In this document: positions 13,801-28,800 of the stretch, in pieces
Layout: each line of letters begins with the position of its first letter
Numbering within the stretch: position 1 is the stretch's first letter
Assembly: GCA_911728435.2 (NCBI GenBank)
Contig: OU452206.1
Location: forward strand, 11,562,297-11,626,296
DNA from: Apoderus coryli
Taxonomy: Eukaryota > Arthropoda > Insecta > Coleoptera > Attelabidae
Reading direction: 5' to 3'
DNA length: 64,000 nucleotides
The notes under the pieces: model-generated
The model's input: the letters and a program-made list of their open reading frames with translations, nothing else
Told to the model about the DNA's origin: nothing
Databases searched by the model: none
Translations under genes and position numbers: made by a program

Positions 13801-16800
13801 TCAGAATGTGAAATCGACGGTGGCCGTGAACGTCGTGGTGCTGATGGTGCAAGTGTTAGTAGCGTGGGCAGTTCGTCCAGTCCACCAAGAGAAAACGATC
13901 GACGATCCAGGCGAGATCAGGACCAGATGCATATGTACAACCAGGGATATGGAAGGGTAATGTCATTCAGTTTTACGTGAGATTTGTTTATTTATAATTG
14001 GAGGAAGGGAATTCCTTTGAATTAAAGAAGTGTTTGTATGTGGTACCCAAACAGGCAGGATTTTGGGGTTGTGACTGAAAATGCCTCTCATAAACGCGAC
14101 AGTTTTGCTCTAAATAATGCTTGAGGTGTTTTCAATGTTTTTTCATATTAATTGAGTACCTCCTCCACCATAATTTGTTGTACATGAGAAACAAGATTAA
14201 AAAACAGAAAATAATTGTCTTTATTAAGTAGGTATTTGACAAATTATTTTTACGTATAGCCATAATCAGCTACAAAAATATCAATGATGTGTCAATTGAA
14301 TTTTATGAATTTTCTTCGTATTTATTACAGCAAAAAAGATATTTTAGGTGCATCTGTAAGTCTTCGCATAAAACTTGAGAGAGAAAATCTAGTCTAAGTT
14401 TTAGAAAATATATATTATTAGCAAATAAATCAAAATACAAACTGTATTTTTGTATAAATTTAGAAGTAATGACTAGAAGATTAAAATTTCTACTTTATTT
14501 TCAATAGAATATTTAAAGAAAACCTGTGAAAGAAACTATTCTTTCTCTATATATAGTACATATACATAGGAATTGTCCTATCCACTTCCTTGAGTCTAAC
14601 AAAAACATTCGTCTTTTTAGGTGTACATGACCACTCACCGGTCACACTCTGCTGCTCCCTGTGATTCACCCAGCTCTGATCACATATCCCGTTCACAATC
14701 GAAATCACCGAGACGCTCCAACACAGACCATCATCGTTCATTGTCACCACCAGAAGCACGTCTCGTCTCTGAATATGCTCCAACAACATATACCGCGAGT
14801 CGGTTTCATTCGAGATCGGAAACGGCGACTCCCACCGGTTCACCGAAGAAACGACAGTTACCGCAGGTGCCTCATGCGCTCGCCAGAGCTTTACAGGAAC
14901 GCGTTGCTCAGGATTTAGATGAGAATAGATCCGGCAATCACCATCGACATACGAGGTAAATTGATATGCAATAATGACTAGTATATGTTTGGGTACAAAC
15001 TTATGTGGAAATTGAAGGGCAATTCATGTTCTGTGGACTAGAACAAACTATATTGTAACTTATTTATGTTTTTAAGCTTTCCACAATAAAGTCCTGAGTG
15101 TCTGCATTTTTATTTCTATCTAATGGGCGTTTTTTTTAGAATCGGAGAAATTTAAATTGTAATGAAACACAGAAAAATCAGTATGACATTAATGTTTGAA
15201 TATGCCGTCGCATCTGGGCATAGATATGAGGATATACATGTTCCCAGAGAAAATAACCTAATGCGTCAAATTGCACAAACGAGGTGGCCAGTTAACAGGC
15301 TCACTTCGTGAAATTAATCGTTCCTCAAATAATTCTTTCAGTAAATTAATTGTATCGCGCATGTGTGGCAGCCACACGAAGGCTGAAACCACATCTCTGG
15401 AACATTAATACCTTGAAATGATTCCACAGGTACTCATAAAGCGCACCAATATCGCACCACAATGGCTTGTGATCGACATCCTTTTAAATGTTTTATCACA
15501 AAATTAAATTTTCAGGTACGTTAACTGAAGACCGAATTGGTTATGATACTAATCATTTTGGAACTTCGTAAACTCCACATGTAAAAGCGTGGAATTGCCT
15601 TCCGAGATGTTCCCTTCCAGTGTAGCTTTGTGTTGGCTAGACACGAAATTTGAAACTCTAGTTTTATTACACCTATTCGTAAGTCTGGGAATAAACAGAG
15701 CATCAAGAATTACAGACCCATCAGTATACTCAGTGTCATTACTGAGGCATTTGAGAAAATCATTGTGGGATATTTCAGCCTCTCTTTGAATAATTGATGA
15801 ACAGTATGGGTTGTTGCCAGGAAAATCAGCAGAATTGATTGAACCTTTTGAGATACACCGGCTTCATCCTGGAACCATTGGAGTGTGATTCAATATATAG
15901 TCAACTACAATATTTTATTGATGAAATTAGCTGAGGTCGGAATTAATGGATATTTTCTCTGGTGGATCAACAGCTACCTTTTTTTTTTTTTTTAGCATCC
16001 TTCGGGTCCTCCACTCGCACACCTCGGTACGCACTTAAGCCCCCGGCGTGTACGAATGGCATACTTCAGCCTTGAAAGGCTTATTGTGCATTTTCAGGAC
16101 CCTACTGCACTCACTATCATTCTACTATCACACAAACATTCATTCTTCGCTTAGATGGGCTACCGTCAGGTACCGTCTATAATAAACCCCCTAAACGGTC
16201 AACCACGACGCGACATGACATTCATTCTACAACCTAGATGAACCACCGCCAGCTCCGTTTTTAATAAACCCCCCAGACGGTCACCCATCCAACTTGTAGC
16301 CGCGCTCCACAGAGCTGCACTTCGACGGTCGTCACTATATCATCCCGTCTAGGCTACCCGGCCCGGCTAGCAGCTACCTTACTGAGAGTTCAGTACGTTA
16401 AAGTCAAGGGTTTTATATCTAACGAAGTACCTACATGCGTTATCGAGAGGTCCCCAGGAATCTCACTTGATACCATTTTTTTTTTAATTTTTATCAATGA
16501 CATCGCCAAGTGTTTCAGTTATAGTTATTTTCGATTATTCGCTGATGTTTTGAAGCTATTTAGAAGGATAGACTACGCCGATGACTGCAAAAAACTGCAA
16601 GCGGATTTTACTGTGTTTCATGCATGTTGTGCATAGAATGGCATGCATGTCAATATAGAGAAGTGCTTTTATATTTCTTTTACAAGATCGAGATATGCAA
16701 TTCCTTTCAACTTCTTTTCAACTACATCTTGTGTGAATCATCACTACAGTCGGTCGCTATGGTTAAGGATTTGGAAGTCTTGATAGTAGTGTGAGCTTCG

Positions 16801-19800
16801 TTCCGCACAAAGTTATCGGTTTTGTTAAGCGTTGTTAATGGTAGTTCATGAATTTTCATTCACTTATTAAGCAAGTTTGGTTAGGCATTGTATGGAATAC
16901 GCTTCAGCAGTCTGGTCGCCAAATTATGCTATTCATATTTTGAAGATTGAGCAGGTACATCACAAATTTCTAACAAGCTCCATATAAATTTTATATTAGA
17001 TCGTTTGGAATTATATGCAGATTTGAAAGTGCACTTTGGCATTGATACGCTGATAGATCGACGTCAGGCATATGACCTAGTTTTGCTCTACTATATAGTG
17101 AACAGTAATGTAAATTGTCCAGATCTTTTGAGAGCGGTAGGAATTTATATTCCTCTTCTGTCGATGCAAGCAAAACGTGTGTTTCATCAGCTGTTTAATA
17201 GAACTAATTATGCTTATAATTCGTTTTTGTCTCGTTCAGTGAGAATGGCCAATAGGGCACAAAATTTAGATTTTTTTGCTCCAAGAAGTTCTTTCCTACG
17301 ATCGGCAAGGCATCCTTTTGAGTTTGTTTGTAGTGATCTATTATCTTTATTTTATATTATAGAACTTGTTGTTTTGGTTTGTTATGTTTTAAATCATATG
17401 TTTGTGTACCTACTTGTACTACTATTGTGTGTCTAATATAATGAGTGTTCGTCCGTAGATACATAAAAAAATTGATACCTTGCGACCGGCGTGGGTCTAT
17501 TCATGTATTGCCAAACCGAACTAAGCCCAAAACAATCTGAAGAACTCTGAATTCGGTTGTTCTCAGCTTCCAAGAAAATAATAATTACAAAGAAACAACA
17601 TTTAGGTAGTTGTGTTCCAATGTTTTTTGGCAAATTTAATGTTTATCTATGGTAAAACAAATATAAATTGTCATTAAACTAGTAAATTCCTCAATTTTTT
17701 CATTGTATTTGTTCTTTTCATGTAAATAAAACTATTTAATTAAAAAATCTACTAATTGTTTCGGTTTTACAGTGAAACTATAGGAATGCATCAAGATATT
17801 CCAGATGTATTTTGAGAATCTTCGTGATGTAATGAAATTTTGGTTTCAGGCGCTATATGGCTACCTATAGAAGCACTGGCTCTAGTTGGGAAAGACGTTA
17901 TAGTGGTCTTAGTGATAGTGATCTTGCCAATCATATGCGCTCTAACTCTAGACGATCACCAGAAAGAGATCCACTGGGTCTAGTGGATTTTGATAGTGAT
18001 ATGGAGTCAGTGGCTTCGGTAACGAGTAGCTCGTTTTCAACGCAATCGGAACGACCGCGCGGTACAACGAGAATTGCAAGGTAAAATATAGAACAGTACC
18101 TAAAAATTACTTTACTTATGATCATCTTACTTTTCTTGAGAGTATTACTCTGATATATTTGATGTTAGTTCATTATTTCGAACACAAAACACATAGTGGA
18201 GAATAAACTGCTTCCACATGGGCTATTTAAGCCCTGTATTATGCAACAACGAAGGCTTCCTTCATTGTAATTAAGAGGCAACGAAAAACATGTTATTTTT
18301 TACATTCTATCGCCAAATGACAAAGTTCTAAACTCTTTATGTGACTAAACTCCAATTTTATGCTAATTATGCAATTTTACCTTTTACCTATACCTTTTCA
18401 TACAGAAAACATGCGTAAATAGATATTCGATTAGCGTCGACTCAAGGGTTGAAAGCCTACAAATTACTTCCATTTTGACGATTTATTGTGTATTCAACCA
18501 TATTGATTCAGTTTACGGTCTTTACGCGGTCTTTATCGCGTTGACTGAAACTTGGTTGCGCCCGGATGTTCGAAGTGAGGAATTTTTTCCACCAGACTAC
18601 ACCGTTTTTAGAAAAGATAGAAATTTACAAGTTACTTGCCAGGCCACTGGTGGCGGTGTGTTGTTGGGAGTTAGTAGAAGTATAAAATCGCAACTTGTTG
18701 ATGTCTCTTATTTTAATATAAACTTTCCCGCTATTGATTTATTAGTTTGTAAATGTTATTTAATGCTCAAAAGTTTTTATGTATTTGTAATTTATGTTCC
18801 GCCATCAGTATCTGCTGAAATGTTGGAATTGTTCTTTGAATGTATTGAGCAGTCAGATATTTATCACGATAAGAATTTGTTATTTTTTGGGGACTTTAAT
18901 GTAAGTGGTTTTGTTAATGGTAATCCTAATGATAGACAATATGTAGCAACTAGAAATTTTATGAATTTTTATGAATTGGAGCAGTACAATGATGTTCGCA
19001 ATGTTTCTGATCGTCTCTTGGATTTAGTGCTCTCTAACATTCCTTGCACTGTTGAGCGTAACAGTAGTCCACTAGTTCTTGAAGATACTTATCATCCTGG
19101 CTTGATAGTTGTCCCAAAAATTAGACATAAACAAGTTCAGTTGTTTAAAAAAAATACTGACCGTAAAACATATAATTACAAGAAAGCTGATTTTGTCTCA
19201 CTTTATGAGACCTTAGTTCAGGTTGACTGGACTTATTTGGCGAAGATGACTGATGTTGATATAGCAGTTGAGGAACTTTATACCAGAATGTATTCAATTA
19301 TTGATCGTCATGTGCCTACCTATAGGAATTACAAAAGATCTTTTCCGTCTTGGTTTTCTTGTGACATAATTAGAAATGTTAAAATGAAGGAGAAATTATT
19401 TTCTAAATATAAAAAAACAGGAAATGTGTGTGTCTTTAACGAATATAAACTCATAAGATCGACTATTAAAAACGATATTCGGGTTGCCTATAATGATTAT
19501 ATTGCTAGGGTGCAGAACAATGTGTCCGTTGATGCGAGGGAATTCTGGAAATATTTTTATTCTAAAAATCGTAGCTCAAGGTTACCGGGCGTTATGTCGT
19601 ATGAAGATGTTGATTATGCAGATCCACAGGAGATTGTGGATGCATTCGCAAGTTTTTTTAAGAGTGTATTCTTGAGCCCTACTCCTTCAGCTGACAATCG
19701 TTCAACGGCCGTGATCCGGTGCTTTGACAGTGTTGGTGCTCCCAGTATCTGCGAGGAGGACATCCTAAAAGCTGCCAAAAAACTTAAAAACAAGATGACT

Positions 19801-22800
19801 TCGGGTCCTGATGGTCTGCCTTCTTTCTTGGTGAAGGACTGTGTGATGGTATTGGCAACTCCTTTGTGTTCTATCTTCAATTTGGCACTAAAAAATTACA
19901 AGTTCCCTGAGCAGTGGAAAATTGCAAAAATAATACCAGTTTTTAAATCGGGTGATAGAGCTCGAATTAATGATTATCGTCCAATATCAATTTTGTCAAA
20001 TTTCGCAAAGCTATTTGAGACTGTGCTATATGATTATATTTATCCATGTGTTAGAAACTTGATTACACCGAATCAACATGGATTTATGTCTGGGCGTTCC
20101 ACTGTTACAAATCTTGCATTGCTTTCACAACAAACTACCGAAGTGTTGGATGGTGGCGGGCAGATGGATGTAATTTATACGGATTTCGCCAAAGCCTTTG
20201 ACAGAATGGACCATGTTGTTCTAATCAAAAAGCTTGATGAACAGTTTGGATTTCGGCATGATCTTAAGATCTTTTTTAGTTCATATCTACGCAACAGAGA
20301 GCAATACATCTTCTATAATGGTCATAGATCCTGCAATTACACTGCCACCTCTGGAGTTCCCCAGGGATCGAACTTGGGACCTTTGCTTTTCCTTTTATTT
20401 ATTAATGATCTTGATGCCCGACTCAATTGTCATAAGTTATTGTTTGCAGACGACTGCAAAATTTTTCAATCTATAAAAAGTTATGACGATTGTGTGCAAC
20501 TCCAGTCTGATCTCTCTTGTATTGAGGAATGGTGTATTCAGAACAGGTTAGGCTTAAATGCGGACAAATGTAAATACATAACATTTTCACGAAAAAAAGA
20601 AATAGTTGATTATGACTATGCCGTGAACCGAACTCAGATTTCTCGCTGTAGCACTGTTACAGATTTAGGTGTTGTGTTTGATGAGAAATTTTCTTACATT
20701 GACCATATTAATGCCAAGGCTTCTGAGGCAAGCAAAATGTATGGATTTATTGTGCGTAATTGTAGAGGTTTTGATAACATTGATGCCCTCAAAATGTTGT
20801 ATTACTCATATGTTCGTTCCAAACTTGAATATGCGTCGCTGATCTGGTTTCCGATATATGATGCCCATAAGTTCACTGTGGAGAGACTTCAGTGTCGTTT
20901 CCTAAAATATTTATCATTTAAAAGAGATGGCGTTTATCCTGAGAGGGGGATCGATTATGGGTACCTTCTGAGTAGGTTTCAGTTTAGAAGTCTTGATTTT
21001 CGAAGATCTTTGTGTGCATTGTGTTTTCTGCATAACTTGATTTGTGGAAGGGTCGATTGTTCGGGGTTGCTTTCTGCATTAAATATAAATGTTCCGAGAC
21101 TGCACAATCGCACTAGTCGTGTTTTCTACTGCAATCGAGCAAGAACTAATATTTTAAAAAGGTCGCCGGTGAGCATAATATGTAGTCATTTTAATCTCAT
21201 TTGCGAAGATTGTGACTTATTCTTTTGTTCTCGAAGTGAACTCATTAACGTTGCGAACAATATTTTGCCCCTATAATTATTATGGTTGTGTGCTATACAG
21301 TTGTATATTTTTAAGTTTAAATACGGAATTTATGTTTGGTTGTTCGTTGGGTTGTTAAGTATATTGTTTTGTACCGAGAAATGTTAAGTATAACTAAGTT
21401 TATTTTTCTATGTATTTTGTCCTGTAAATGGTTATCTAACTGTTGGACAATAAATGCCTTTATTTATTTATTTATTTATTTATTTACTATATAGTTTGGA
21501 AAACTAAGTGAATTTTCACATCCAATTTACCAAAGGAACATAATTTATATAGGTCATCTCTGACAAATATTCAAACACTAAGAATTCCAATACTAAAGGC
21601 TAGGCTATATACAGGGTGTGTCGGGAGGAATGGGCCTAACTCTATGATGCCTTCGAAATGAAGGTCGAGATAGCAGCGGAACCACAATACAGCATAGCGT
21701 TACTGAGTTGGAGGGGACATTGTTGTAGAAATCGCGTTTATGCACTACTTTCACCAGTGCTTCGGTAGCTTAATAGTAAAAGCAAATGCCCAGAAAGCGT
21801 AAGACGTGGGTTCAATCCTCACTTGAAGCGAATGTTTTTTCCAACTTACAGACGTTAGTTTTCTTCATTGGCTTCTATATATATAATAATATTGTTAAAC
21901 CACAATATCAAACATTAACATTGTTTTAAATAAATCATTTCCTTCCAAAGCTTTGCTGCTTCATTTACGAAGGGCGCGCGTGGAATTTCCAATTAATTCG
22001 TGCCTTTCTTGAATATTGAGTGCAGCATTTCGAATGCGTCTAATTAATGCATTTCTAGTATCTACTTTTACTTTGTAAACCTCAGTTTTTAACCGACCCC
22101 ATAAATTGTAATCCAACGGCGCAGCGTGACGTCTGGCGATCTACCTTTCGTCCAACTGTTGCTTGACCCGTCGATCGAAATGGGCAGGCGCTCTGTCTTG
22201 TTGATAATACATTTCAATTCTAATGTTTAAAGTAATCTCCTCCAGTACTTAGACCTTGCATTAATGCAATATTTTGTCTTTGCCTTATAACTTCACAACA
22301 AATGAATACTGGATAACAACATTTAAGTTTTTTCTTAATATTTTGATGCATTGATTACACCCTAGTTAGACCCATTTAATTTTGAGCAGTCGTTAATCAA
22401 GTTTTACATATTGATGATATGAAACAAACTAAACTAAACTAAAAATCCAGCTGAATTTATTAATACTAATAATTCTTAAATATACATACAAACCCTCATA
22501 TAAAATACACTTCCACCGCTTACATATACGACAAACACTATGTCGTGCTGGTACAAGAGTAATAAACGAAGCACTTTATTTTCTTAACAAACAGTTTATC
22601 CGGTGTTGTATAACTTACACAAAATTTAGCCGATATATTTATACACACTTATCACTACTAGTTTTATTAAAAAAAAATAATTGAGCTCAATAAGCAATGA
22701 TTTAATTAGACTGTGTGTTACAAATGTTCCAATGTAAACACAAACAATAGACTTGTATTCGACGTTGCCAAATTTACTTCTTCATGGCTAGTCTAAAGAA

Positions 22801-25800
22801 GGCTGTGGCTCTGTGTCGAAACGCACAGTGTGTTAGATAAATATTAATATTCTTTTACTTTTTAATTGTTATCAAAAAATAATAATAAATAAATGGGACC
22901 GTTGTATTTTGCAGGGAGTTCTCATCATCACTTCCTGTCAATAGTTTTACAAACGAGTTTATTGCATATCCCATAGAGGGGATTGTACGTATTAGTATAA
23001 CAACACACGAATTAAAGCTGTTAGTTAATCCCGACATTAAAACATTATTAACTAATTTTTACAATTTAGATAATTGTAGTTTTAGTGCCGATAAATCGCA
23101 AGTTTTCAATATGAAAAGATCATCACCTTCAATATGTATTGTAAATGAAAGTAGTAATAAAGAAACACACCGAAGTTTTGAAGAACCTAAAAATAAAATC
23201 AAGGATAAAAATATCAATTCTGTTGGTATGCAAGTTAATAAAATTATGGGTGCTTCAATAACATTAGGACAGCAATTATCTAAACCAAAGCAATCATCAC
23301 CTGAATCTAATTGTAAATCCCAAGTCACCAAAACCGTAACATTTGATTTGGAATCCGACGACGATAAGTTGTCGAATAACTCTAATTTTTGCAAACCTAT
23401 GTTTAAAATGTGCAGCTCTGAATCCTGTCGTAACACAACCAGTAGTATAAGTAATTCAGATAATAATATTTTTAAAACATGTAATCCTAGAGCTAGTACT
23501 ATATTATCGACCCCTAATAGTAGTTCTCTTAATGATAGCACTGAATATGGAGGTTATCCCTATCGCAGACCTGCTAGATACCCTAGAGATGACCCAGAAC
23601 TAATGCGGGAACCCGTAGAAGCAATTGAATCCCATCGTGGTTATCATAGATCGTATCACGAACGGAACAATCACCATCATAATCATCACAGAGATGGTAG
23701 CGTTAAAAGAGGACAGTTTACTAGAAGCTTGTCAAATACGGAACCACCAACAGATGAAAAAACTGGTAAGCGAATCGTCTAAATTTATTTTACAATTAAT
23801 TAAAACTGTATATTACACATATACGAATTGTTAAGCGTTTTTAGTTATAAGAAACTCTATATTTTCCTTCAAGCTAATTAGAATTATCAGAGATCAACTG
23901 TTTACATACTATTTTTACTCGCCGATATTTAAAACAACTTTAGCCATATACCAACTCTAATACCTACAATTCATCATCATCATGCCTACAAAATTGACGT
24001 AAATGCATGCAGAAATGAAATGGATATGACACCAAAAGTAGCATGAAATCTTCTACCAATATATCTGAAAAACAAACAATCTTCCATATTTTTCAAGCTA
24101 TTTGATTCATGAAATTCGAATTAGTTAAAATATTAGTGACGACCAAATGTTGTTTTATAGCCAACCCTTAGCACTATCACAAAACATTCAAGTTTAAAGT
24201 TCGCTGACATTCTATAGAACAGAGTTTTTCTAATGCAATCCTCTACTTTTAGATGGTAGTCTAAGCGATACAGCCGTGGGTCATCACCATGGTGGGCTAG
24301 AAGTACCACAAAAGGATATGAGTCGAAAGGAGAGTCAACGAGAGCGTGATCGACAAAGTCAGTTTGTCGGTTTGAATAAAAAGAGTAATTCCACTAGTCA
24401 GCTATCAGCAACAGGTAATGAATAATGTTCTTGTCCTTGTGATATGTTATGGATGACTTTTTTTTGTTCATATTCTTTGAGTGAATTCTTCGTTTTGACT
24501 CTGTAATATGTATTACTCTTATCTTCATCAATACACATACCTACTTATTATAATAATTAAATGTCTATATAGATGAACGTTTTAGAATAGAATTGATTTA
24601 AAAACGTGTTAAGCTCATCCTGTCCAAGAAAGATTATTCCTAATTTCACCCAAATTTGGAGACAACATAATATAAGTTTAACGTTTTTAATCAAATACTC
24701 TTTCCTGTATCAGAAAACATCTGTTTGAACCCAACCTAGTCCTATAACTATGATCAAATGTTGAATAAGAATGTTAACATTACATTACTGTCACAATGAA
24801 AGAAAAGCAATTTTTTCCGCAGCTGCTTACTTGTGTTTTAGGTTCAAGTACAATTGCAACCTCCATCAGTAATTAACCGAGGGTGAGATAGTATCATGAG
24901 TCATAAGGCCAAAAAACAACTTCTTATTATAGTTGGTCATTTGAATTTATTAAAAATGTGTTTAAAAATAGCTCCGGAGGAATCTGTCTAATAACAATTC
25001 CTATAACATGTAAAGTATTTCGATTGATACCCAAAAACGTCCTGGGCTTCTTCGATTATAGTATTTTTCGCTCTGTTTTGTGCTCAAATTTCTAAGTGCC
25101 AGTTTGTGTAGATGTTTTCTATCAAACTTAGTCTCTAGTTATTAATAGTAACTATTTCAGTTCGTATTTTTCATGATGTTCCTTTATAAGTTGCTTAGAT
25201 ATGGTTTTCTCAGCCTCTGTTTTTGGTTCTCTATATTATGTATTATATAATAGGATAACTCGTCTATTTAGTCTGTAAATTCAGTTCCTTATGACGTCCC
25301 AAGATCTTTTAATGAAGTATTAACTATACTGATTTTACTTCGTGTTTGACCCAGGTCATTTCTCGTTTAAACTATCTTTTACAGTTTTTTCAGAGAGGTT
25401 TATGAATAGTAGAGCTCTTCAACTGTCTTCAAGCTTTAATATTGTTAATTGGTACATACATGGTCCAAATGCACTATTGTCTAAAGATAACATGAACAGT
25501 TTAAAAACATATCTTGATCTGAACAAATAAGCATGTCGTCCTTAAAATTCCTTAAATTTGGATCAAAATATGATAAATTAATTAAATTTGATTTCGTTTA
25601 TTAAAACTAAAACGTATACAGATAAATTTATAAATAAACTGCTGAATTGTCAATAAACCCATGTTCAGGTCGAAAGAGACGTATGGGATTTGGTAAAAGA
25701 GGCAAAACTTCTTTCACTGTACACAGATCTGAAGAGGTTCTACCAGGTGATGTTCGATTAGCGAAACAAGGCTCGTCAGCATCGAGTGATGGCGAGGGAT

Positions 25801-28800
25801 CCGCTGATGGTGACAGGTGTTTATCAGAAACTTAATTTTTTAGAAAGTGATCCTATATTTCCAAACCTTTTAAAAAATCATTAAACAATATTCCCGTACC
25901 TTTTCCTTAGATTTGAATCCTTCCTGAAGAGCAAAATGCGTTGATAGGTACATAGAGAGAAGGAATATGATAATTATTTTCTATTTCATGTCAGTCAGTA
26001 TGCTGAAAATGCCAACGATCGATATTTTGTACATAAAAACACTACACCTTACATAAATATCTCATATTGTGTCAAAGTAAGTACTCGTTGCAATCGGCTT
26101 TTTGGAAATCGAGTTATTAATGATTGTAACTATGGAACGGGCAATGAGCTTTCATTATTTCCTATTACTTTTTGCTACAACGTTGGCAATATAATTATTA
26201 TAGTCAAATAAAATATGCGAAATTATTTGCTGAAAGTATAATATTGACAATTTTTTGTCTTTGCTTCGTCTTATAACTTACCATGAATTCATTTGACCTG
26301 CAGTAGGATAAAAATGTTTAATTACGATCATTTTAGTCAACAATTTATAACATCCGATTATAATGTAAATGAGTTAATTTGGTAGGTTTCATATGATTTA
26401 TTTGAGAAAACGATTAGTACCTGTACCTCTTAATTTTTGGCATTATACTTTCAAATAAATATGGCACTCTCCCTACACAATATTATACATTCACAAAATT
26501 ATATAAAAAAATACACTTTCACCACAAATTCAGTGAGTATTTAGAGGTTGCTAAATTTCAACAAGACACTGACAAGAATCATAGATTCATTAGATGCTTT
26601 TTATAATGGATGAGTTGTTTCCAAATACTAATTTTTAATATAAAGTGCCATATAATATTAGTTTCCTCGGTCTGTAACAGGATTCCGTAAACTTCATGCA
26701 AATTAGCAGCGATAAACAAAGGACCTGAAAAGTTGTTGGTTTGACAGTTTGATATAGATGGTCACAATATTTAATATCTTGTCACATAATAGTGTTGATC
26801 ATATTTTAGTTAGTTGTAGGCACTCCGAAATCTATTTGCATAGAAGTGAACGGATTTTGTCTTATATGTCAATCATCCTATTTCACCGAGTCCGATGTTG
26901 AGAAATATTTCCAACCTCAATGTGTTTTCATCTGGTTGAGGTAAACAGAGTACTTAGTGATTTTGTAAGCCATAAGATCCACATAACGTACGTCAAGCAA
27001 AGGTGTAGCCAGAATTTGTTCGAAGTTTTCCTACCCAGTTCTACTTTTTAGTTATTTATGTGTGGTAAACTATATTTAAAAGTTAGCTTATTGGAGAAAC
27101 AACTCTCTTATTAATTAGCTTTATCCATCAATTAGGAATTGCTTGTATAACAATAATGTTAGAGTTTACATATTTACATTATAATATTGTAGTTTTAGAT
27201 GGGCTATGGCTTTTTGAAGTAGGTTTCTATTTTATAATTATTGTTATTATTTGTTGAATACTTTTTAGAGTTTTTATGTTAATATTTCAGCTTGAAAATC
27301 AACAGTAATTCCATTATTTTAATAAGTGAATTAAATTTGTGGATTTACTTTTTGATGTAGTGTTCTTTTGTGTATTTAAGATTTGTTCTAATTAATTATC
27401 GCTTAAGCCATTGTTAAAAGTTTTTATGTTTGTCTACTGGTTCAATGTTTTATAATACTTATTTATGATAAATATGTATAATATAATTAATATGTCATTA
27501 AAATCAAACTATTTTTCATCAACTAGTACTTAAAATTAAATTTTCTGTCACTTTTATCTAAGTACATTTAAGTGATTGTTGTTAACATTCCGTTACCTAT
27601 TAGTCCAATTTGATGACACTCTATAAGAACTATCAAACCTGTTCTCTTAGGTATATACACGGTCGTTCGCAAATAAGAGATGAATCTGTTTATTCTTAGA
27701 GCATAACTTATCAGTTGAATAAAAAAAAGGGATTATAGGTCACACTTTGATTAATTAAAAATATTCTAAAATAAATAATTCTTTTCAAGATATTATTCAA
27801 AAGTCTGAATAATTAAGGGGGTCATTAATTGCTGCCTGTCTATTTTGTTGATATGACAACAGATGATGTGTTTTTATTTTTAGAAAAGAATTATTTAGCG
27901 TTTTCCTAATTTTTATTTATTAAAATAAAAACTGTTTCCCGAGGTTAGACTTTAGCACCCAATATATCGACTCCGAATTCTGTGAAGTCCTAATTTCACC
28001 ATATATGTGGTTAATCTCCTGGCCGATTGCTATTTTCGTTTGCAATTTACGAAAAAAAAAATATTGTCATATATAATAATTTACCCAAATTGGAATTTAA
28101 GCAAAATATTTAATATTTTCTCTAATTTTTCACAATATTTAATAAATTAGGTATAAATCAAAATATTGTGAATTATACCGATAAAGCAAATATTAGTTTT
28201 AGGTAGGTATTCATAATTCACACAAATATTGCTTACTTTTAATAAAGGGAAAATCTATAGATAATAGATGTGTTTGTGTATTAGATATACTTTGCGATTA
28301 TTACAAATTGTTACTGCTTCAAACAATTTGATACAAATTACAGATGCATTTGGAGGAGTATGTGTTATAAGACATGTTTCGTGACAACTTTTGTGTTCCT
28401 TATTACTATTATCCTGGTTTTTGTTTGCTTATTTGTTACTCTTGGATTCCATAATTGTTTAATGATGTGTGGAAAAATGTCCAAGTCCTTTAATGTCCTC
28501 CCAAGAAGATGAAAATCCCTTGTACACTAGATAGTCTGGCTGTTTTCTCATGCTGAAGGTTCTGGGCTCGAATCCCAACTCGGGCAAGTTTTATTTATTT
28601 CTAATTTTTGAATAAAGTAGTTAGTTTGTTACGTTAGTGTATTGGAAATAATGGAAATAATAAAATTATAATACTAATAATTAAAATTCTGTGTCTTTAC
28701 GCAAGTCATATATTTTTGATTATATTATATCTTGTCGGGAAAGTTTTGGGGTGACATAACCGATTTTTTTTAAGTAGTAGTAATAGTTTTAAGAAAGTCT

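Noticed and set aside
14547..14843. 98-codon minus-strand ORF and 14661-14918 plus-strand ORF
   Set aside because: Both are shadows of RIM exon 7, which has matching splice sites and phase.
23059..23541. 160-codon minus-strand ORF
   Set aside because: It is the antisense of RIM exon 9; a Ser/Asn-rich coding strand often leaves the complement open.
28537..28597. tRNA-like segment with GGGCTCGAATCCC
   Set aside because: No matching acceptor or D arm upstream; only a B-box-like match remains.
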